A DNA stretch of 64,000 nucleotides from Candidatus Dechloromonas phosphorivorans. Its GTDB lineage: Bacteria > Pseudomonadota > Gammaproteobacteria > Burkholderiales > Rhodocyclaceae. This document shows positions 11,320 to 21,133 of this stretch, piece after piece. A program made the position numbers and the translations under genes. The DNA is taken from NCBI GenBank assembly GCA_016709495.1, contig JADJMS010000014.1, forward strand, positions 3,630-67,629, in the 5' to 3' direction. The notes beneath the pieces were generated by a model that did no database searches, was not told where the DNA came from, and worked only from the letters and a program-made list of their open reading frames with translations. Position 1 is the first letter of the stretch. Each line of letters opens with the position of its first letter.

Positions 11320-12438
11320 ATGCCCCACAAAAAATTACAAGTCTCCGCCAACGGCATGCTGGAAGCTTACGAGGCCTTGCTGACGATGCGTGGTTACATA
11401 GCAGATGCCGCGCAGTTGACTGCGGCCAGTGCTTTGCAAAATCTCTATACCAGCCTGTTGTATTTCAAGGTTGATCGCAGCAGCACGTTCAAACGTTTGC
11501 TGGCACCGCCCAAGCCGCCGCAAGGGATTTATTTTTGGGGCGGTGTCGGGCGCGGCAAGAGTTTTTTGATGGATTGTTTTTACGAGTCGGTGCCATATCG
11601 CCGAAAAAAACGTCTCCATTTCCACGCCTTCATGCAGCAGATACATCGTGATCTCGATAAGTACAAAGGCGAGTCTGACCCGATTTCGAAGGTGGCCGAA
11701 CAGATTGCACGCGAAGTTCGCCTGCTCTGTTTTGACGAGTTTCACGTTTCGGATATTGCCGATGCAATGATCCTCGGTCGCCTGCTCGATGGTCTGTTTG
11801 CCAAAGGGGTCATTCTGGTGATGACCTCGAACTACCCGCCAAGCATGCTTTATCCGAACGGTTTGCATCGCGATAGCTTCCTGCCGACGATTGCGTTGTT
11901 ACAGAAGCATCTTGATGTGTTTGAAGTCGAAGCCGGTGTCGATTACCGCTTGCGGGCGCTGGAGCAGGTCGAGATTTATCACTATCCGGCTGATGCGGCT
12001 GCCGAGAAAAAAATGCTCGATTACTTCCGCATGGTGGCGGGTGGTGAAGGCAAGAAGGGTGGTTCGATTGAGGTGCTGGACCGGCAGATTGAAACGCTGC
12101 GGCGCGGCAATGGTGTGATCTGGTTTGACTTCAAAACCTTGTGTGGCGGTCCGCGCTCGCAGAACGACTATCTGGAAATTGCTCGCAGTTATCACACGGT
12201 GCTGCTCTCACACATTCCCAAGATGACGGCCAATCAAGCCTCCGAAGCACGGCGCTTTACCTGGTTGATCGACGTTTTTTACGATCACAAGGTCAAACTG
12301 ATTTCGACTGCCGATTGTCCGCCTGAGGAGCTTTACACGGAAGGCACGCAAGCCAGCGAATTTGCCCGCCCAGTCAGCCGCCTGACCGAAATGCACTCCA
12401 AGGAATATCTTGCGCTGCCGCACATCGTCGCGCTTTGA
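11320..12438 (+). CDS. zapE: Cell division protein ZapE (AFG1-like ATPase)
   Basis: AFG1/ZapE family ATPase, which in E. coli acts at the Z-ring under stress. The Walker A motif is GGVGRGKS near residue 72, the Walker B motif is RLLCFDEFHVSDIADAM near residue 140, and the sensor-like MTSNYPP is near residue 168. HFHAFMQQIH is characteristic of the family. I chose ATG 11320; the upstream in-frame codons reach back into the terminator region. zapE next to TCA genes is usual in betaproteobacteria. Confidence 0.93.
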   Translation: MPHKKLQVSANGMLEAYEALLTMRGYIADAAQLTAASALQNLYTSLLYFKVDRSSTFKRLLAPPKPPQGIYFWGGVGRGKSFLMDCFYESVPYRRKKRLHFHAFMQQIHRDLDKYKGESDPISKVAEQIAREVRLLCFDEFHVSDIADAMILGRLLDGLFAKGVILVMTSNYPPSMLYPNGLHRDSFLPTIALLQKHLDVFEVEAGVDYRLRALEQVEIYHYPADAAAEKKMLDYFRMVAGGEGKKGGSIEVLDRQIETLRRGNGVIWFDFKTLCGGPRSQNDYLEIARSYHTVLLSHIPKMTANQASEARRFTWLIDVFYDHKVKLISTADCPPEELYTEGTQASEFARPVSRLTEMHSKEYLALPHIVAL

Positions 12439-12447
12439 GGTGATGCC

Positions 12448-13251
12448 ATGAAAATGCTGCTCAAAACGCTGTTGACCGTAACAGTTGCTCTGTGGATCAG
12501 TTTTGCCAGTGCGCAGCAGATGGAAGTCATCGAACTGCGGAGCAAAAGCGTCGAGCAGGTGCTACCGGTGCTGCAGCCGCTGGTTGAACCGGGCGGCACT
12601 TTGAGCGGGATGAACAATCAGCTGTTCTTGCGCGCTTCAGCACGAAATCGGGCGGAGATCAAAAAGGCGTTGGCGGCAATCGATAAACCAACGCGCCGGC
12701 TGATCATACGCACCAGCCAGAATCGTGAAACCGAGAACAATTCGCAAGGTGCCGAGGCGAGTGGTCAAGTCGTGCTCGGCAGTTCACGCCACGCCAACGC
12801 TCAGGCGCAGGTCTGGAATACCAAGAGCGTGCGCGGCGAAAGTGCCGGACAAATGGTGCAGACTGTTGATGGCGGCCAAGCGTTCATCCAGGTTGGTCGT
12901 TCGCTGGCGATACCGATGCGGCAGGTGGCGATAGGGCCGGGCGGGGCGATTATCAATGAATTGGTGGTTTACAAGGATGTTGGCAGTGGGTTTTACGCAG
13001 TGCCACACCTCAATGGACAACGCGTCACGATTGAGATCAGTCAGCAGGCGGACAGCGTTGCCAGCTACAGAAGCGGTACTATCAACACCCAGCGTTTATC
13101 GACCACGGTTTCTGGTCAATTGGGCGAATGGATCGCGCTGGGTGGTGGCGGTCGTCAGGCAACCGGCAATCAGAACGGCGCGTTTAGTGTTTCATCGAGT
13201 GATGCACGCGATAATCGCTCAATCTGGTTAATGGTAGAGGAAGTTGAGTGA
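12448..13251 (+). CDS. Exported protein with secretin N-domain-like (NolW-type) fold
   Basis: A Sec signal peptide is present (MKMLLKTLLTVTVALWISFASAQ, cleaved after the AxA-like site near residue 22). Residues 23-90 (VIELRSKSVEQVLPVLQPLV ... KKALAAIDKPTRRLIIRT) resemble the short N1/NolW domains of secretins: a hydrophobic strand, a helix, and a conserved DxPxRxLxI ending. No secretin pore domain follows; the remaining ~170 residues are glycine/serine-rich beta-type sequence. It could be a periplasmic accessory protein. It starts 9 bp after zapE and overlaps the next ORF by 4 bp. The exact function is unknown. Confidence 0.7.
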   Translation: MKMLLKTLLTVTVALWISFASAQQMEVIELRSKSVEQVLPVLQPLVEPGGTLSGMNNQLFLRASARNRAEIKKALAAIDKPTRRLIIRTSQNRETENNSQGAEASGQVVLGSSRHANAQAQVWNTKSVRGESAGQMVQTVDGGQAFIQVGRSLAIPMRQVAIGPGGAIINELVVYKDVGSGFYAVPHLNGQRVTIEISQQADSVASYRSGTINTQRLSTTVSGQLGEWIALGGGGRQATGNQNGAFSVSSSDARDNRSIWLMVEEVE

Positions 13252-13517
13252 ATCAATTGAAGCGTCATTTCGGGCAGAAAGCCGCGTTTGTTTCGGCGAT
13301 TGTTTGTGTCGCACTTTCATTGCCGATGTTTGGTATTTTTGTCTGGTTGCTCAATGAGCGCGGCATGAACGATACGTGGACGCCGAGTGCGCTAACCACG
13401 GGTTTTTCTTTCTTTTTGCGCTGTCGTGCTTTATGTCTTGAGCCGCCCGCAGCCACCGTTGCCAGCGCAAGATGTTATCCCCTAGGGGACTTCTTGCAGG
13501 GCGCGGTCGACAGCTAA
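13248..13517 (+). CDS. Small membrane protein, C-terminus uncertain
   Basis: The GTG start overlaps the preceding stop (GTGA), which supports translation. Residues 13-35 form a clear transmembrane helix (AFVSAIVCVALSLPMFGIFVW). A second hydrophobic stretch begins near residue 53, but the frame then runs into Cys/Pro-rich sequence of non-membrane type. In the +1 frame the T-rich tract at 13399-13418 continues as a hydrophobic helix ending at a stop near 13440, so a length change in the T run is suspected. I do not recognise the family. Confidence 0.5.
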   Translation: MNQLKRHFGQKAAFVSAIVCVALSLPMFGIFVWLLNERGMNDTWTPSALTTGFSFFLRCRALCLEPPAATVASARCYPLGDFLQGAVDS

Positions 13518-13539
13518 AAACGGCTGAATTTTGAAATAA

Positions 13540-13565
13540 AAAACCCGGCGTCAAAGCCGGGTTTT
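13540..13565. terminator. Bidirectional terminator between the + strand small gene and metY
   Basis: AAAACCCGGC pairs with GCCGGGTTTT (perfect 10-bp stem, 6-base loop), giving a T tail on both strands. It serves the end of metY on the - strand and the end of the zapE-side genes on the + strand. Confidence 0.93.
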
Positions 13566-13585
13566 ACATTGTGCTACGCCAAAAA

Positions 13586-14857
13586 TCAGGCAGCGTTCAG
13601 AGCCTGATCCAAGTCAGCGAGGATGTCGTCAATATGCTCGATGCCGACCGACAAGCGAATCATGTCTTCGGACACGCCAGCCTTGGCCATTTCGGCCGGC
13701 GACAACTGACGGTGCGTGGTCGATGCCGGGTGGCAGGCCAGCGTTTTGCAATCGCCGATATTGACCAAACGGGTGATCAGTTGCAACGCATCCTGGAACT
13801 TGCCGCCGCCAACGCTGCCGCCCTTGACGCCAAAATTGAGAATGCCGGAAGCACGGCCGCCCATGTATTTCTGAACCAGCGCGTAATCCTTGTGATCCGG
13901 CAGGCCGGCGTAATTGACCCAGCTAACCTTGGCGTGACCCTTCAGGAAGTTGGCAATCTTCAGCGTGTTTTCGCAAATGCGATCCATGCGCAGCGCCAGC
14001 GTTTCGATGCCTTGCAGGATCAGGAAAGCGTTGAACGGCGAGATGGCGGCACCCATGTTGCGCAATGGCACGACACGAGCGCGGCCAATGTAGGCAGCGG
14101 GGCCGAGGGCTTCGGTATAAACCACGCCGTGATAGGAAACATCCGGCTCGTTGAGGCGCTTGAACTTGGCCTTGTGCTCCGCCCAGGGGAACTTGCCGCT
14201 ATCGACGATGATGCCGCCAAGGCTGTTGCCGTGCCCGCCGAGGTATTTGGTCAAGGAGTGCACCACGATGTCGGCGCCATGCTCGAACGGGCGGCAGAGG
14301 TAGGGCGAGGGCACGGTGTTGTCGACGATGACCGGCACGCCATGCTTGTGGGCGACTTCAGCCAGCTTCTCGAAGTCGGTGACATTGCCCAGCGGGTTGC
14401 CGACGGATTCACAGAAGACGGCCTTGGTCTTGCTGTCGATCAGCTTCTCGAAGGCTACCGGATCATTGAAGTCGGCAAAACGGACATCAATCCCGTACTG
14501 CGGCAAGGTGTGCGCGAACAGGTTGTAGGTGCCGCCATAGAGCGTGCTCGACGAAATGATGTTGTCGCCGGATTCGGCAATCGTCTGGATCGCCGCGGTG
14601 ATCGCTGCCATGCCTGAGGCAAAAGCCAACGCAGCAATGCCGCCTTCCATTGCCGCCACGCGCTTTTCCAGCACGTCCTGCGTCGGGTTCATGATGCGCG
14701 TGTAGATGTTGCCGGCAACCTTCAAATCGAACAGATCGGCACCATGCTGGGTGCTGTCGAAGGCGTAGGAAGTGGTCTGGTAAATCGGCACCGCCACGGC
14801 CTTGGTGGTCGGGTCGGGTGAATAGCCGCCATGGACGGCAAGGGTTTCAATCTTCAT
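13586..14857 (-). CDS. metY: O-acetylhomoserine aminocarboxypropyltransferase (sulfhydrylase)
   Basis: PLP enzyme of the Cys/Met metabolism family that makes homocysteine from O-acetylhomoserine and sulfide. The PLP lysine lies in HSLTKYLGGHG near residue 208; NIYTRIMNPT near residue 50 and the C-terminal ACHPASTTHRQLSP plus RLSVGIEHIDDI are family signatures. At 423 aa it matches MetY rather than the shorter MetB/MetZ. The start is well supported (MKIETLAVHGGY). It is monocistronic, ending in the bidirectional terminator. Confidence 0.94.
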   Translation of the reverse strand: MKIETLAVHGGYSPDPTTKAVAVPIYQTTSYAFDSTQHGADLFDLKVAGNIYTRIMNPTQDVLEKRVAAMEGGIAALAFASGMAAITAAIQTIAESGDNIISSSTLYGGTYNLFAHTLPQYGIDVRFADFNDPVAFEKLIDSKTKAVFCESVGNPLGNVTDFEKLAEVAHKHGVPVIVDNTVPSPYLCRPFEHGADIVVHSLTKYLGGHGNSLGGIIVDSGKFPWAEHKAKFKRLNEPDVSYHGVVYTEALGPAAYIGRARVVPLRNMGAAISPFNAFLILQGIETLALRMDRICENTLKIANFLKGHAKVSWVNYAGLPDHKDYALVQKYMGGRASGILNFGVKGGSVGGGKFQDALQLITRLVNIGDCKTLACHPASTTHRQLSPAEMAKAGVSEDMIRLSVGIEHIDDILADLDQALNAA

Positions 14858-15097
14858 GCGTGTCTCTCTTGTTTTGTGGTGGTGAAAAAATGCAGTTTAT
14901 CGGGAGTTGTCCAAAACTGGTTTGGCTATGAGTGTAACGATAAATTCTTCAACGTACATCAAATGTTGATTTACCAGCTAGCTTGGATATTGTGAAGAAT
15001 ATCAAAATCATATTAATTCTGGTAAGTTTAATTGATGGTGTGGTTAAACTATGTGGTTTAGTTTGTATTAATTTTGAATTAACTGGTTAGGTTTGTT

Positions 15098-15877
15098 TTA
15101 AAGTGAATTTATGATTTCGCTCTTCTTTTTATCATATTCGGTGCGTGTAATGGCTCCAGATTCAAGCAGTTCTTTGATTTTTAATAATCGCGTTTTTTCT
15201 GATAAAGCTATTCCTGAAGAATCATTGTTTTGTATTTGAATAATTTCAGATTTATTGGAATTAATTGGTTTGGACGTGCTGGCTGGCATCAATGAGCGAA
15301 CAATGTCAGTGTTAGACAAAAGCTCTGTTAAAGCATGCCGCCCTCCATTTAAAGGTGAACTAAATGTTTGAGGGCTTCCGTTAATAGTCACGGTTGCTAA
15401 TATTTTCCTGCATTATTGTAGGTGTCTCCTGTTATTTTATAAGTGAATCCTGTGGATTTTCCATAAGTGTCACTTGTCCACTCATTTATTGTAATGACAA
15501 GTAAGCTTTCAGTGGGTGAGTTGGACTTTAACGCTCCTCTGGCTGCAGTTTCTAGTGCTGCGGCTTCAATGCCTGCATTGCTATACCCATTAACAACAGC
15601 TTTCAATATCCTCAGATAATGGCTTTGAACTCTCGGTTACGATATCAAAAGGAATGCCATATGCACTTCTGACTGCACCTAAATAGGATTTGTCCTTTTT
15701 TCCAGATATCACATAAGGTCTTTCATCTAGTACCATTATTTTAAGGTGTTGCTTGGTGTAAGAGTTGATCGCAGGCCAAGCATTGCTAATGTTTTCTGTA
15801 TGATTTTGAGCAAATGCACTGAAACCGATTAGATGCATTGTAATAAATAAATACTTAATAAGTGTATTATTCTTCAT
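15098..15877 (-). CDS. Exported protein with C-terminal SHOCT domain (two frame breaks)
   Basis: Begins MKNNTLIKYLFITMHLIGFSAFAQ (signal peptide in two parts: MKNNTLIKYLF and ITMHLIGFSAFA). The inferred protein is ~260 aa. The last 30 residues (LLKIKELLESGAITRTEYDKK) are a SHOCT short C-terminal helix-turn-helix found on many membrane and secreted proteins. The frame changes near 15607 (one extra base; removal gives LSEDLKAVVNGY) and near 15411 (GGAAAATATT where one more A gives AGKILATVTING). The ATG overlaps the upstream lipoprotein gene. Base composition is much more AT-rich than the neighbours, suggesting acquisition. Confidence 0.55.
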
Positions 15878-16452
15878 TTTTATTCCTATATGCTGCGGTT
15901 GCGCTATCAATCCATGAATCGATTCGTTTTGATCCTTTTGCAATTGCGTTGTAATTAATTTGAACTGGTGCTTCATTGTTTGATTTCAACATATACCAAC
16001 CAACTTGAGTAGGTGAAAGCATATTTAGGTAAATAACGGCAGAATGGTTTTCGACAAGTACTCTGGCTTCTTTTAGTGGATAGTCTGCAATTTTTAAATC
16101 AACTTCTGTAAATGCTTTTGATTTTTTCAAAGCGCGACCGTTAAGTTGATAATCATTCTCCATGATCTGTCCTAAATAATCACTAGAGTCCTTGGGAAGG
16201 CTGGTTCCCCCTATTTTGTTTATTCCTAATGCCTCCGTTGTTGATTTGCTAGGAGAAATTACTATAATTTTAGCCACGATGCCGTTTTCTCGCACAGGTA
16301 TTTCTTTGAGCGCCTCATCAAATGCTTTTGGTTTGAGCGGCTAACGCCTCTTTGGGGTCTGAATAAGCTTCGCCTCCATACCTAAATCTACCAGCACATC
16401 CATTAATAAAAAATATAGAAAAAATCAAAAATAGGATTGGTATGTTTTTCAT
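15867..16452 (-). CDS. Putative lipoprotein (one frame break)
   Basis: Starts MKNIPILFLIFSIFFINGC, a lipoprotein signal with lipobox INGC. After ~45 residues the frame breaks at an A run near 16334-16337 (AAAA where AAA restores QTKAFDEALKEIPV). The remainder is 142 codons with no family I recognise; it contains alternating polar/hydrophobic segments and no catalytic motif. It overlaps the SHOCT gene by 11 bp, so the two form one operon of exported proteins. It is AT-rich like its partner. Confidence 0.55.
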
Positions 16453-16687
16453 TTTTTTGCTCACAGGTTTTTGAGGAAATTTTAATCTTTCAAATTATTG
16501 TCTGATTTGTCCCACGTGTAAATCAGACTAAAGGCATATGCTCAGATGAGGTTATGCTTCAAAGATTAGATTCTGGTCGCTTAGTTTATGCTTCCCAACG
16601 GAAAGCGATTTCTGATCAACTTCACAGTTAGTTGTCTTTGAATTTCTTATTTGTATGTAAGTTTTGTATCCAGTTAGGACGGTGAGG

Positions 16688-18506
16688 TTATGCTGCAGAG
16701 CATCGTTTTGGTTTGATCAAAAACCGTCCCGGATCAATTGCATCGACCAGATCATTCTCCAGCGGCAACGGTTCGCCTTCGAGGCGGCTGACCAGCAAAT
16801 CGGCCATCAAGGCTGACCAGACGATGCCGCGCGCGCCGAAGCCTTGGACGCACCACAGGCCGGGGTTGAGGGGGAGGTTGTGCAGGCGCGTGTTGGCTGT
16901 TACCGGGACTTGAAGCGGCACCGGGCCAACGATGGGCATGCGGTCGGGCGACATGGGGCGGAAGCCGACCAGGCCTTTGAGTGTGGCCGGATCAACTTTG
17001 GTGCCGTAGCCAGGAAGGACGAGATTGAGGCGGGCGAGGTTTTCGCGGTGGTCGGCTTGGCGTTCGCTGCTTTCCGCGTCGCCAATGGTGTGCGTGGCTC
17101 CGGCGAGGCGGAGGCCATCCACTTCAGGGATGATGTAGCCGAGTTTGTAGGCGACGACATCGAGCGCCGGAGTTGCGCTAGCTGGCAGGTGGCTGACCTG
17201 GCCGCGGGCGGGGAATTGCGGAAGCCAGGAGAATTGGGAAAATCCTGGTGCGGCAACACCGCTGGCCATGATCAGCACCGGGGCTTCAGCCAAAACCTCT
17301 TTGTTCAGGAAAAGCGGCGAGCGCGGCACGGCAAACCGAGGCGGGTTGCACCCAGCCGCCACCGGGAAACCACCAGCCGCCGCTATCGACCGGCCAGTTG
17401 AGTTTCTGGTTGGCTGCTTCCTTATCGAGAAACTGGAAAATTTCTGGCGGGAAGCCGAGTGCTTCGACGGTTCGTTGTTGCTGCGCTTCGTGTTCCGCTT
17501 CGCGGCTCAGATGGACGACGCCGCAGGGTGCCCAGCGGGCTTCCGGTAATTGGCTAAGCAACTGAAGTGTGGCGAGATAGCCGGCGCGGGTCAGGCGGGA
17601 GAGGCGGTTGTCGTCGGCGCTGGGCAGCGGGCGCAGGACGCCGGCGAGATTGCCGGAGGCGCCTTGGCCGGGGGCGGCGTGTTGCTCGAGCACGGTGACT
17701 TGCCAGCCGGCGCTGGCCAGGCGGTGGGCCGTGGTGCAACCGGCAATGCCGGCGCCGATGACAATGGCGCGGCGTTCTTCCGGCGCCTGATGGCGGTTCG
17801 GACGTTGCGAGCGGAAATGGCCGACCAACATTTGTCGTTTTCCGGTGAAACCGGGGCGCTTTTCTACTTCAAATTCGGCATCTTTCAGTGCTTGGCGAAT
17901 ACTGCCGGCAACTGTCCAGGTGGCCAGTGTGGCTCCTTGGGCTGCTAGTCGTGCCAGTCCTTTGCAGAAATAGGGCGACCAGAGTTCCGGGTTTTTGGCG
18001 GGAGAAAAGCCATCGAGAAAAAAGGCATCAACTGAGGCGTCGACCGTACGAAGTTGGGTTGCGGCATCGCCAAAAATCAAGGTCAGGGTGATTTGCCCAT
18101 TGGCGAGATGCAGGCGGTGAAAGCCGGGTGTCAGCAACGGCCAGTGTTGCCGAAGTTGCTGTGCCTGTTCGGCAAATTCCGGCCAAGCTTGGTGGGCAAT
18201 GGCGAGATCGCTGGCCGAGAACGGGTGTTTCTCGAAGGAGACAAAATGCAGGCGACGACAACGCTGCGGATCGTTCTGCCAGGCTTGCCAAACGGCGAGG
18301 AAGTTGAGGCCGAAACCAAAGCCGGTTTCGAGGATGACGAAGCGATCCTTGCCCTGCCAGCGCTGCGGTAGCTGGTTGCCGTCGAGAAAGACATGGTGCG
18401 CTTGCGCCGGGCCGCCGTAGGCCGAGTGATAGACGTCGTCGAAGCTTGCCGAGTACGGCTCGCCGACCGAGTTGAATGCAAGTCGGGCGGGCTGGAGTTT
18501 TTCCAC
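16688..18506 (-). CDS. mnmC: Bifunctional tRNA mnm5s2U methyltransferase / FAD-dependent cmnm5 oxidoreductase (frame broken)
   Basis: MnmC completes the wobble uridine modification of several tRNAs. The N-terminal half has the methyltransferase signature (SASFDDVYHSAYGG, ETGFGFGLNFLA, FFLDGFSPAKNPELW). The C-terminal half has the FAD motif AIVIGAGIAGCTTAHRLA and ends with FRPMSPDRMPIVGPVP and GFGARGIVWSALMADLL. The frame changes near 17300-17320: the protein jumps from CRAALAAFPEQ to EVLAEAPVLIMASG, and about 25-30 residues usual for the family are absent (missing bases = 3n+2). The GTG start overlaps the upstream gene's stop by one base (TAGTG). Confidence 0.88.
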
Positions 18507-19024
18507 TAGTGGAGCAGGGATTTGCCGGGGGCGCTATTGGTCGTGCTGGCGATGCGCGCCATGTCGTAGTCGAGCTTGATTTCCCATTGCGCTTGCTCGC
18601 TGGCGGCGCGCAGCATGGCACAGAGGGCTTGCAGCAGGTCGGCGTTGAGGTTGAAATTGAAGCTGCGTTCGCGGCCTTCGCGCAACACCAGGCGGGCAAG
18701 CCCTTCACCGGCTGCTTCCAGCGTTGCCTCGCTGGCCAGCAGCGGGGTGCTGCCCAGCGGGTAGCTCGGGTTGTCGTCGCGGAAGGGTTTTTCAAAAGAC
18801 GGCGGTTGGGGCGACGCTGAATCAGCCTCGATGATGACGGTCGGGCGTTGTGCGAGGTGGCCGCTGAGCATGGTCGCGAGGTGCGGCCATAGCTCACGCA
18901 AAAAACGCCGCGTGATGAAAACGCGGATTTCCTCATTGGCCTGCGTCGCAATGCGCAGAATCAGCCGGTCCTGAACACTGTCATTGGCGACCTGTAACTG
19001 GGTGATCTGCGTTGGTCCGGCCAT
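18506..19024 (-). CDS. Conserved hypothetical protein (Rhodocyclales-type), 172 aa
   Basis: Starts MAGPTQITQLQVAND, 5 bp after the lysS stop, and its stop overlaps the mnmC start, so lysS - this gene - mnmC look co-transcribed. The sequence has a strand-rich N-terminus (DRLILRIATQANEEIRVFITRRFLRELWP) and a helical C-terminus, with no signal peptide or membrane helix. I do not recognise a domain. Its position between two tRNA-related genes may be incidental. Confidence 0.7.
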   Translation of the reverse strand: MAGPTQITQLQVANDSVQDRLILRIATQANEEIRVFITRRFLRELWPHLATMLSGHLAQRPTVIIEADSASPQPPSFEKPFRDDNPSYPLGSTPLLASEATLEAAGEGLARLVLREGRERSFNFNLNADLLQALCAMLRAASEQAQWEIKLDYDMARIASTTNSAPGKSLLH

Positions 19025-19029
19025 CTGGT

Positions 19030-20535
19030 TTACTCGGGTCGCATCGACGGGAAGAGGATGACGTCGCGAATCGCGGCGGCATCGGTCAGCAGCATGATCA
19101 GACGATCAATGCCGATGCCACAGCCGCCGGTCGGGGGCAGGCCGTATTCCAGCGCGCGGATGAAGTCGGCGTCGTAATACATGGCTTCCTCGTCGCCGGC
19201 ATCCTTGGCCTTCATCTGTTCCTGGAAGCGGGCGGCCTGGTCTTCGGCATCGTTCAATTCGGAGAAGCCGTTGGCGATTTCGCGGCCGACGATGAACAGT
19301 TCGAAGCGCTCGGTGATGTCCGGGTTGGTGTTGGAGGCGCGGGCCAGCGGGCTAACTTCGACCGGGTAGTCGATGATGAAGGTCGGTTCCCAGCACTGGG
19401 CTTCGGCACAGGCTTCGAACAGTTGCAGTTGCAGGCTGCCCAGGCCGCCCGGTTTGACCTTTTCGCCAAAGGCGTTGATTTTGGTCTTGAGGAATTCGGC
19501 ATCGGCCAGTTGCGCGTCGGTGAAGCCCGGCTGCTCGCGCTGGATCGCCTGGCAAATGGTCAGACGATGGAAGGGCTTCGAGAGATCAAGTTCGCGACCC
19601 TGGTAGATAAAGACTTCCTTACCCAGCGCCTCGCGGGCGGTGTGGCGCAGCAGACCTTCGGTGAAGTCCATCAGCGTGTGGTAATTCGCATACGCCTCGT
19701 AGAACTCCATCATCGTGAATTCAGGGTTATGGCGTGGCGAAAGGCCTTCGTTACGGAAGTTGCGGTTGATTTCAAAAACCTTTTCGAAACCGCCAACGAC
19801 GAGGCGCTTGAGGTACAGCTCCGGCGCGATACGCAGGAATTGCTGCATGTCGAGTGCGTTGTGGTGGGTGACGAATGGCTTGGCGGCGGCACCGCCGGGG
19901 ATCGGATGCATCATCGGCGTTTCGACTTCGAGGAAGCCGTGCCCGTTCATGTAATTGCGGATCGAGGCAACGATGCGGCTGCGCGCGAGGAAGGTGAAGC
20001 GGGATTCCTCGTTCATGATCAGGTCGACGTAACGCTGACGATATTTCATTTCCTGATCGGCGAGGCCATGGAACTTGTCCGGCAGCGGGCGCAGCGATTT
20101 GGTCAGCAGGCGGATTTCGTGCGCCTGGATACTCAATTCGCCAGTCTTTGTTTTCATCAGCGTACCGACGATGCCGATGATGTCGCCGAGATCCCAATGT
20201 TTGAAATCAGCGTAGATCTCTTCACCAACCCGGTCGCGGGCGATGTAAATCTGGATGCGGCCGGAAAGATCCTGGATGGTCGCGAACGAAGCCTTGCCCA
20301 TGACGCGCTTGAGCATCATACGGCCTGCTACTTTCACTTCAACCGGCAGGCCTTCAAGTTCTTCCGCAGTTTTCTCGCCATAGCCTTCGTGCAGCTTGAT
20401 TGCGGTGTTCTCGCGCTGGAAGTCGTTCGGGAAGGCGGCACCCGTCTTGCGCCATTCGGCCAGTTTGGCGCGACGCTCGGCGATGAGCTGGTTTTCGTCT
20501 TGCTGGACCGGGGGCTGCTGTTCGGCGTTGGACAT
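19030..20535 (-). CDS. lysS: Lysyl-tRNA synthetase, class II
   Basis: Charges tRNA-Lys. The OB-fold anticodon-binding domain covers residues ~60-150 (VAGRMMLKRVMGKASFATIQD). Class II motif 2 is GLSPRHNPEFTMMEFYEAYA near residue 265; motif 3 is GGCGIGIDRLIMLLTD near the C-terminus. At 501 aa it is full length. In many betaproteobacteria lysS lies next to prfB; here prfB is about 10 kb away. A 14-bp palindrome (GCTATTTAAATAGC, 20626-20639) lies in the gap upstream. Confidence 0.96.
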   Translation of the reverse strand: MSNAEQQPPVQQDENQLIAERRAKLAEWRKTGAAFPNDFQRENTAIKLHEGYGEKTAEELEGLPVEVKVAGRMMLKRVMGKASFATIQDLSGRIQIYIARDRVGEEIYADFKHWDLGDIIGIVGTLMKTKTGELSIQAHEIRLLTKSLRPLPDKFHGLADQEMKYRQRYVDLIMNEESRFTFLARSRIVASIRNYMNGHGFLEVETPMMHPIPGGAAAKPFVTHHNALDMQQFLRIAPELYLKRLVVGGFEKVFEINRNFRNEGLSPRHNPEFTMMEFYEAYANYHTLMDFTEGLLRHTAREALGKEVFIYQGRELDLSKPFHRLTICQAIQREQPGFTDAQLADAEFLKTKINAFGEKVKPGGLGSLQLQLFEACAEAQCWEPTFIIDYPVEVSPLARASNTNPDITERFELFIVGREIANGFSELNDAEDQAARFQEQMKAKDAGDEEAMYYDADFIRALEYGLPPTGGCGIGIDRLIMLLTDAAAIRDVILFPSMRPE

Positions 20536-20722
20536 GAAAAATCCTTGGAAAATGAGGTTTGTTGCGGTCGACCGCGTAAAACACTGAATTTTCGCCGATT
20601 CACCTTATCGGGACAAGGCCGGACAGCTATTTAAATAGCCGCTTTTCGCACGAGCCAAGCTGGTGGGATAATCAAGGCCAACGGCAAGCCTAGGTTGCCG
20701 CCATAAAAAGAGAGAAAAAGTG

Positions 20723-21064
20723 ATGCGTATTTACAGCGTTTTACCCCTGATCTTCCTTCTGAACGGTAGCCCGGCAATGGCGGGCGAACTCAACGTGCTG
20801 GGTTTTGATGACATGTCCTGCAGCGCCTGGAGCAAGTCGAAGGATGATCCTGATTTGCGCAAGAGTTACGTGGCTTGGGTGCGCGGAGTCTTGACCGGCC
20901 ATAACTATGCCCAGCAAAGTCAGCAGGTTGCGACTCTCTCCAGCGGAACCGTCGAACTCAACGTAAATCGTTACTGCAGCAAAAACCCCAATGGTCTATT
21001 CAGCGATGCCGCCTTGCGTATGAGTGACGAATTTTCCGGGCGCAATCAACCCATCAGGAAATAG
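20723..21064 (+). CDS. HdeA/HdeB-like small periplasmic protein
   Basis: The signal peptide MRIYSVLPLIFLLNGSPAMA is followed by ~90 residues. The mature part holds two cysteines (DMSCSAW and NRYCSKNP) and the pattern WVRGVLTGHN ... NRYCSKNPNGLFSDAA, typical of the HdeA-like family of exported proteins with one disulfide. Family members are thought to be periplasmic chaperone-like proteins, but that role is not shown for this subgroup. I chose ATG 20723 over the overlapping GTG at 20720. Confidence 0.65.
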   Translation: MRIYSVLPLIFLLNGSPAMAGELNVLGFDDMSCSAWSKSKDDPDLRKSYVAWVRGVLTGHNYAQQSQQVATLSSGTVELNVNRYCSKNPNGLFSDAALRMSDEFSGRNQPIRK

Positions 21065-21133
21065 ACCCACTATTGGCAGGGTTGATTTGATCGGGTGTTA
21101 ATATTGTGAAAAATTTGTGACTTGGGGAGCGTC

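Noticed and set aside
13571..14617. A 348-codon + strand frame opposite metY
   Set aside because: metY is complete with PLP-site motifs on the - strand; the opposite frame is a shadow of GC-rich codon use.
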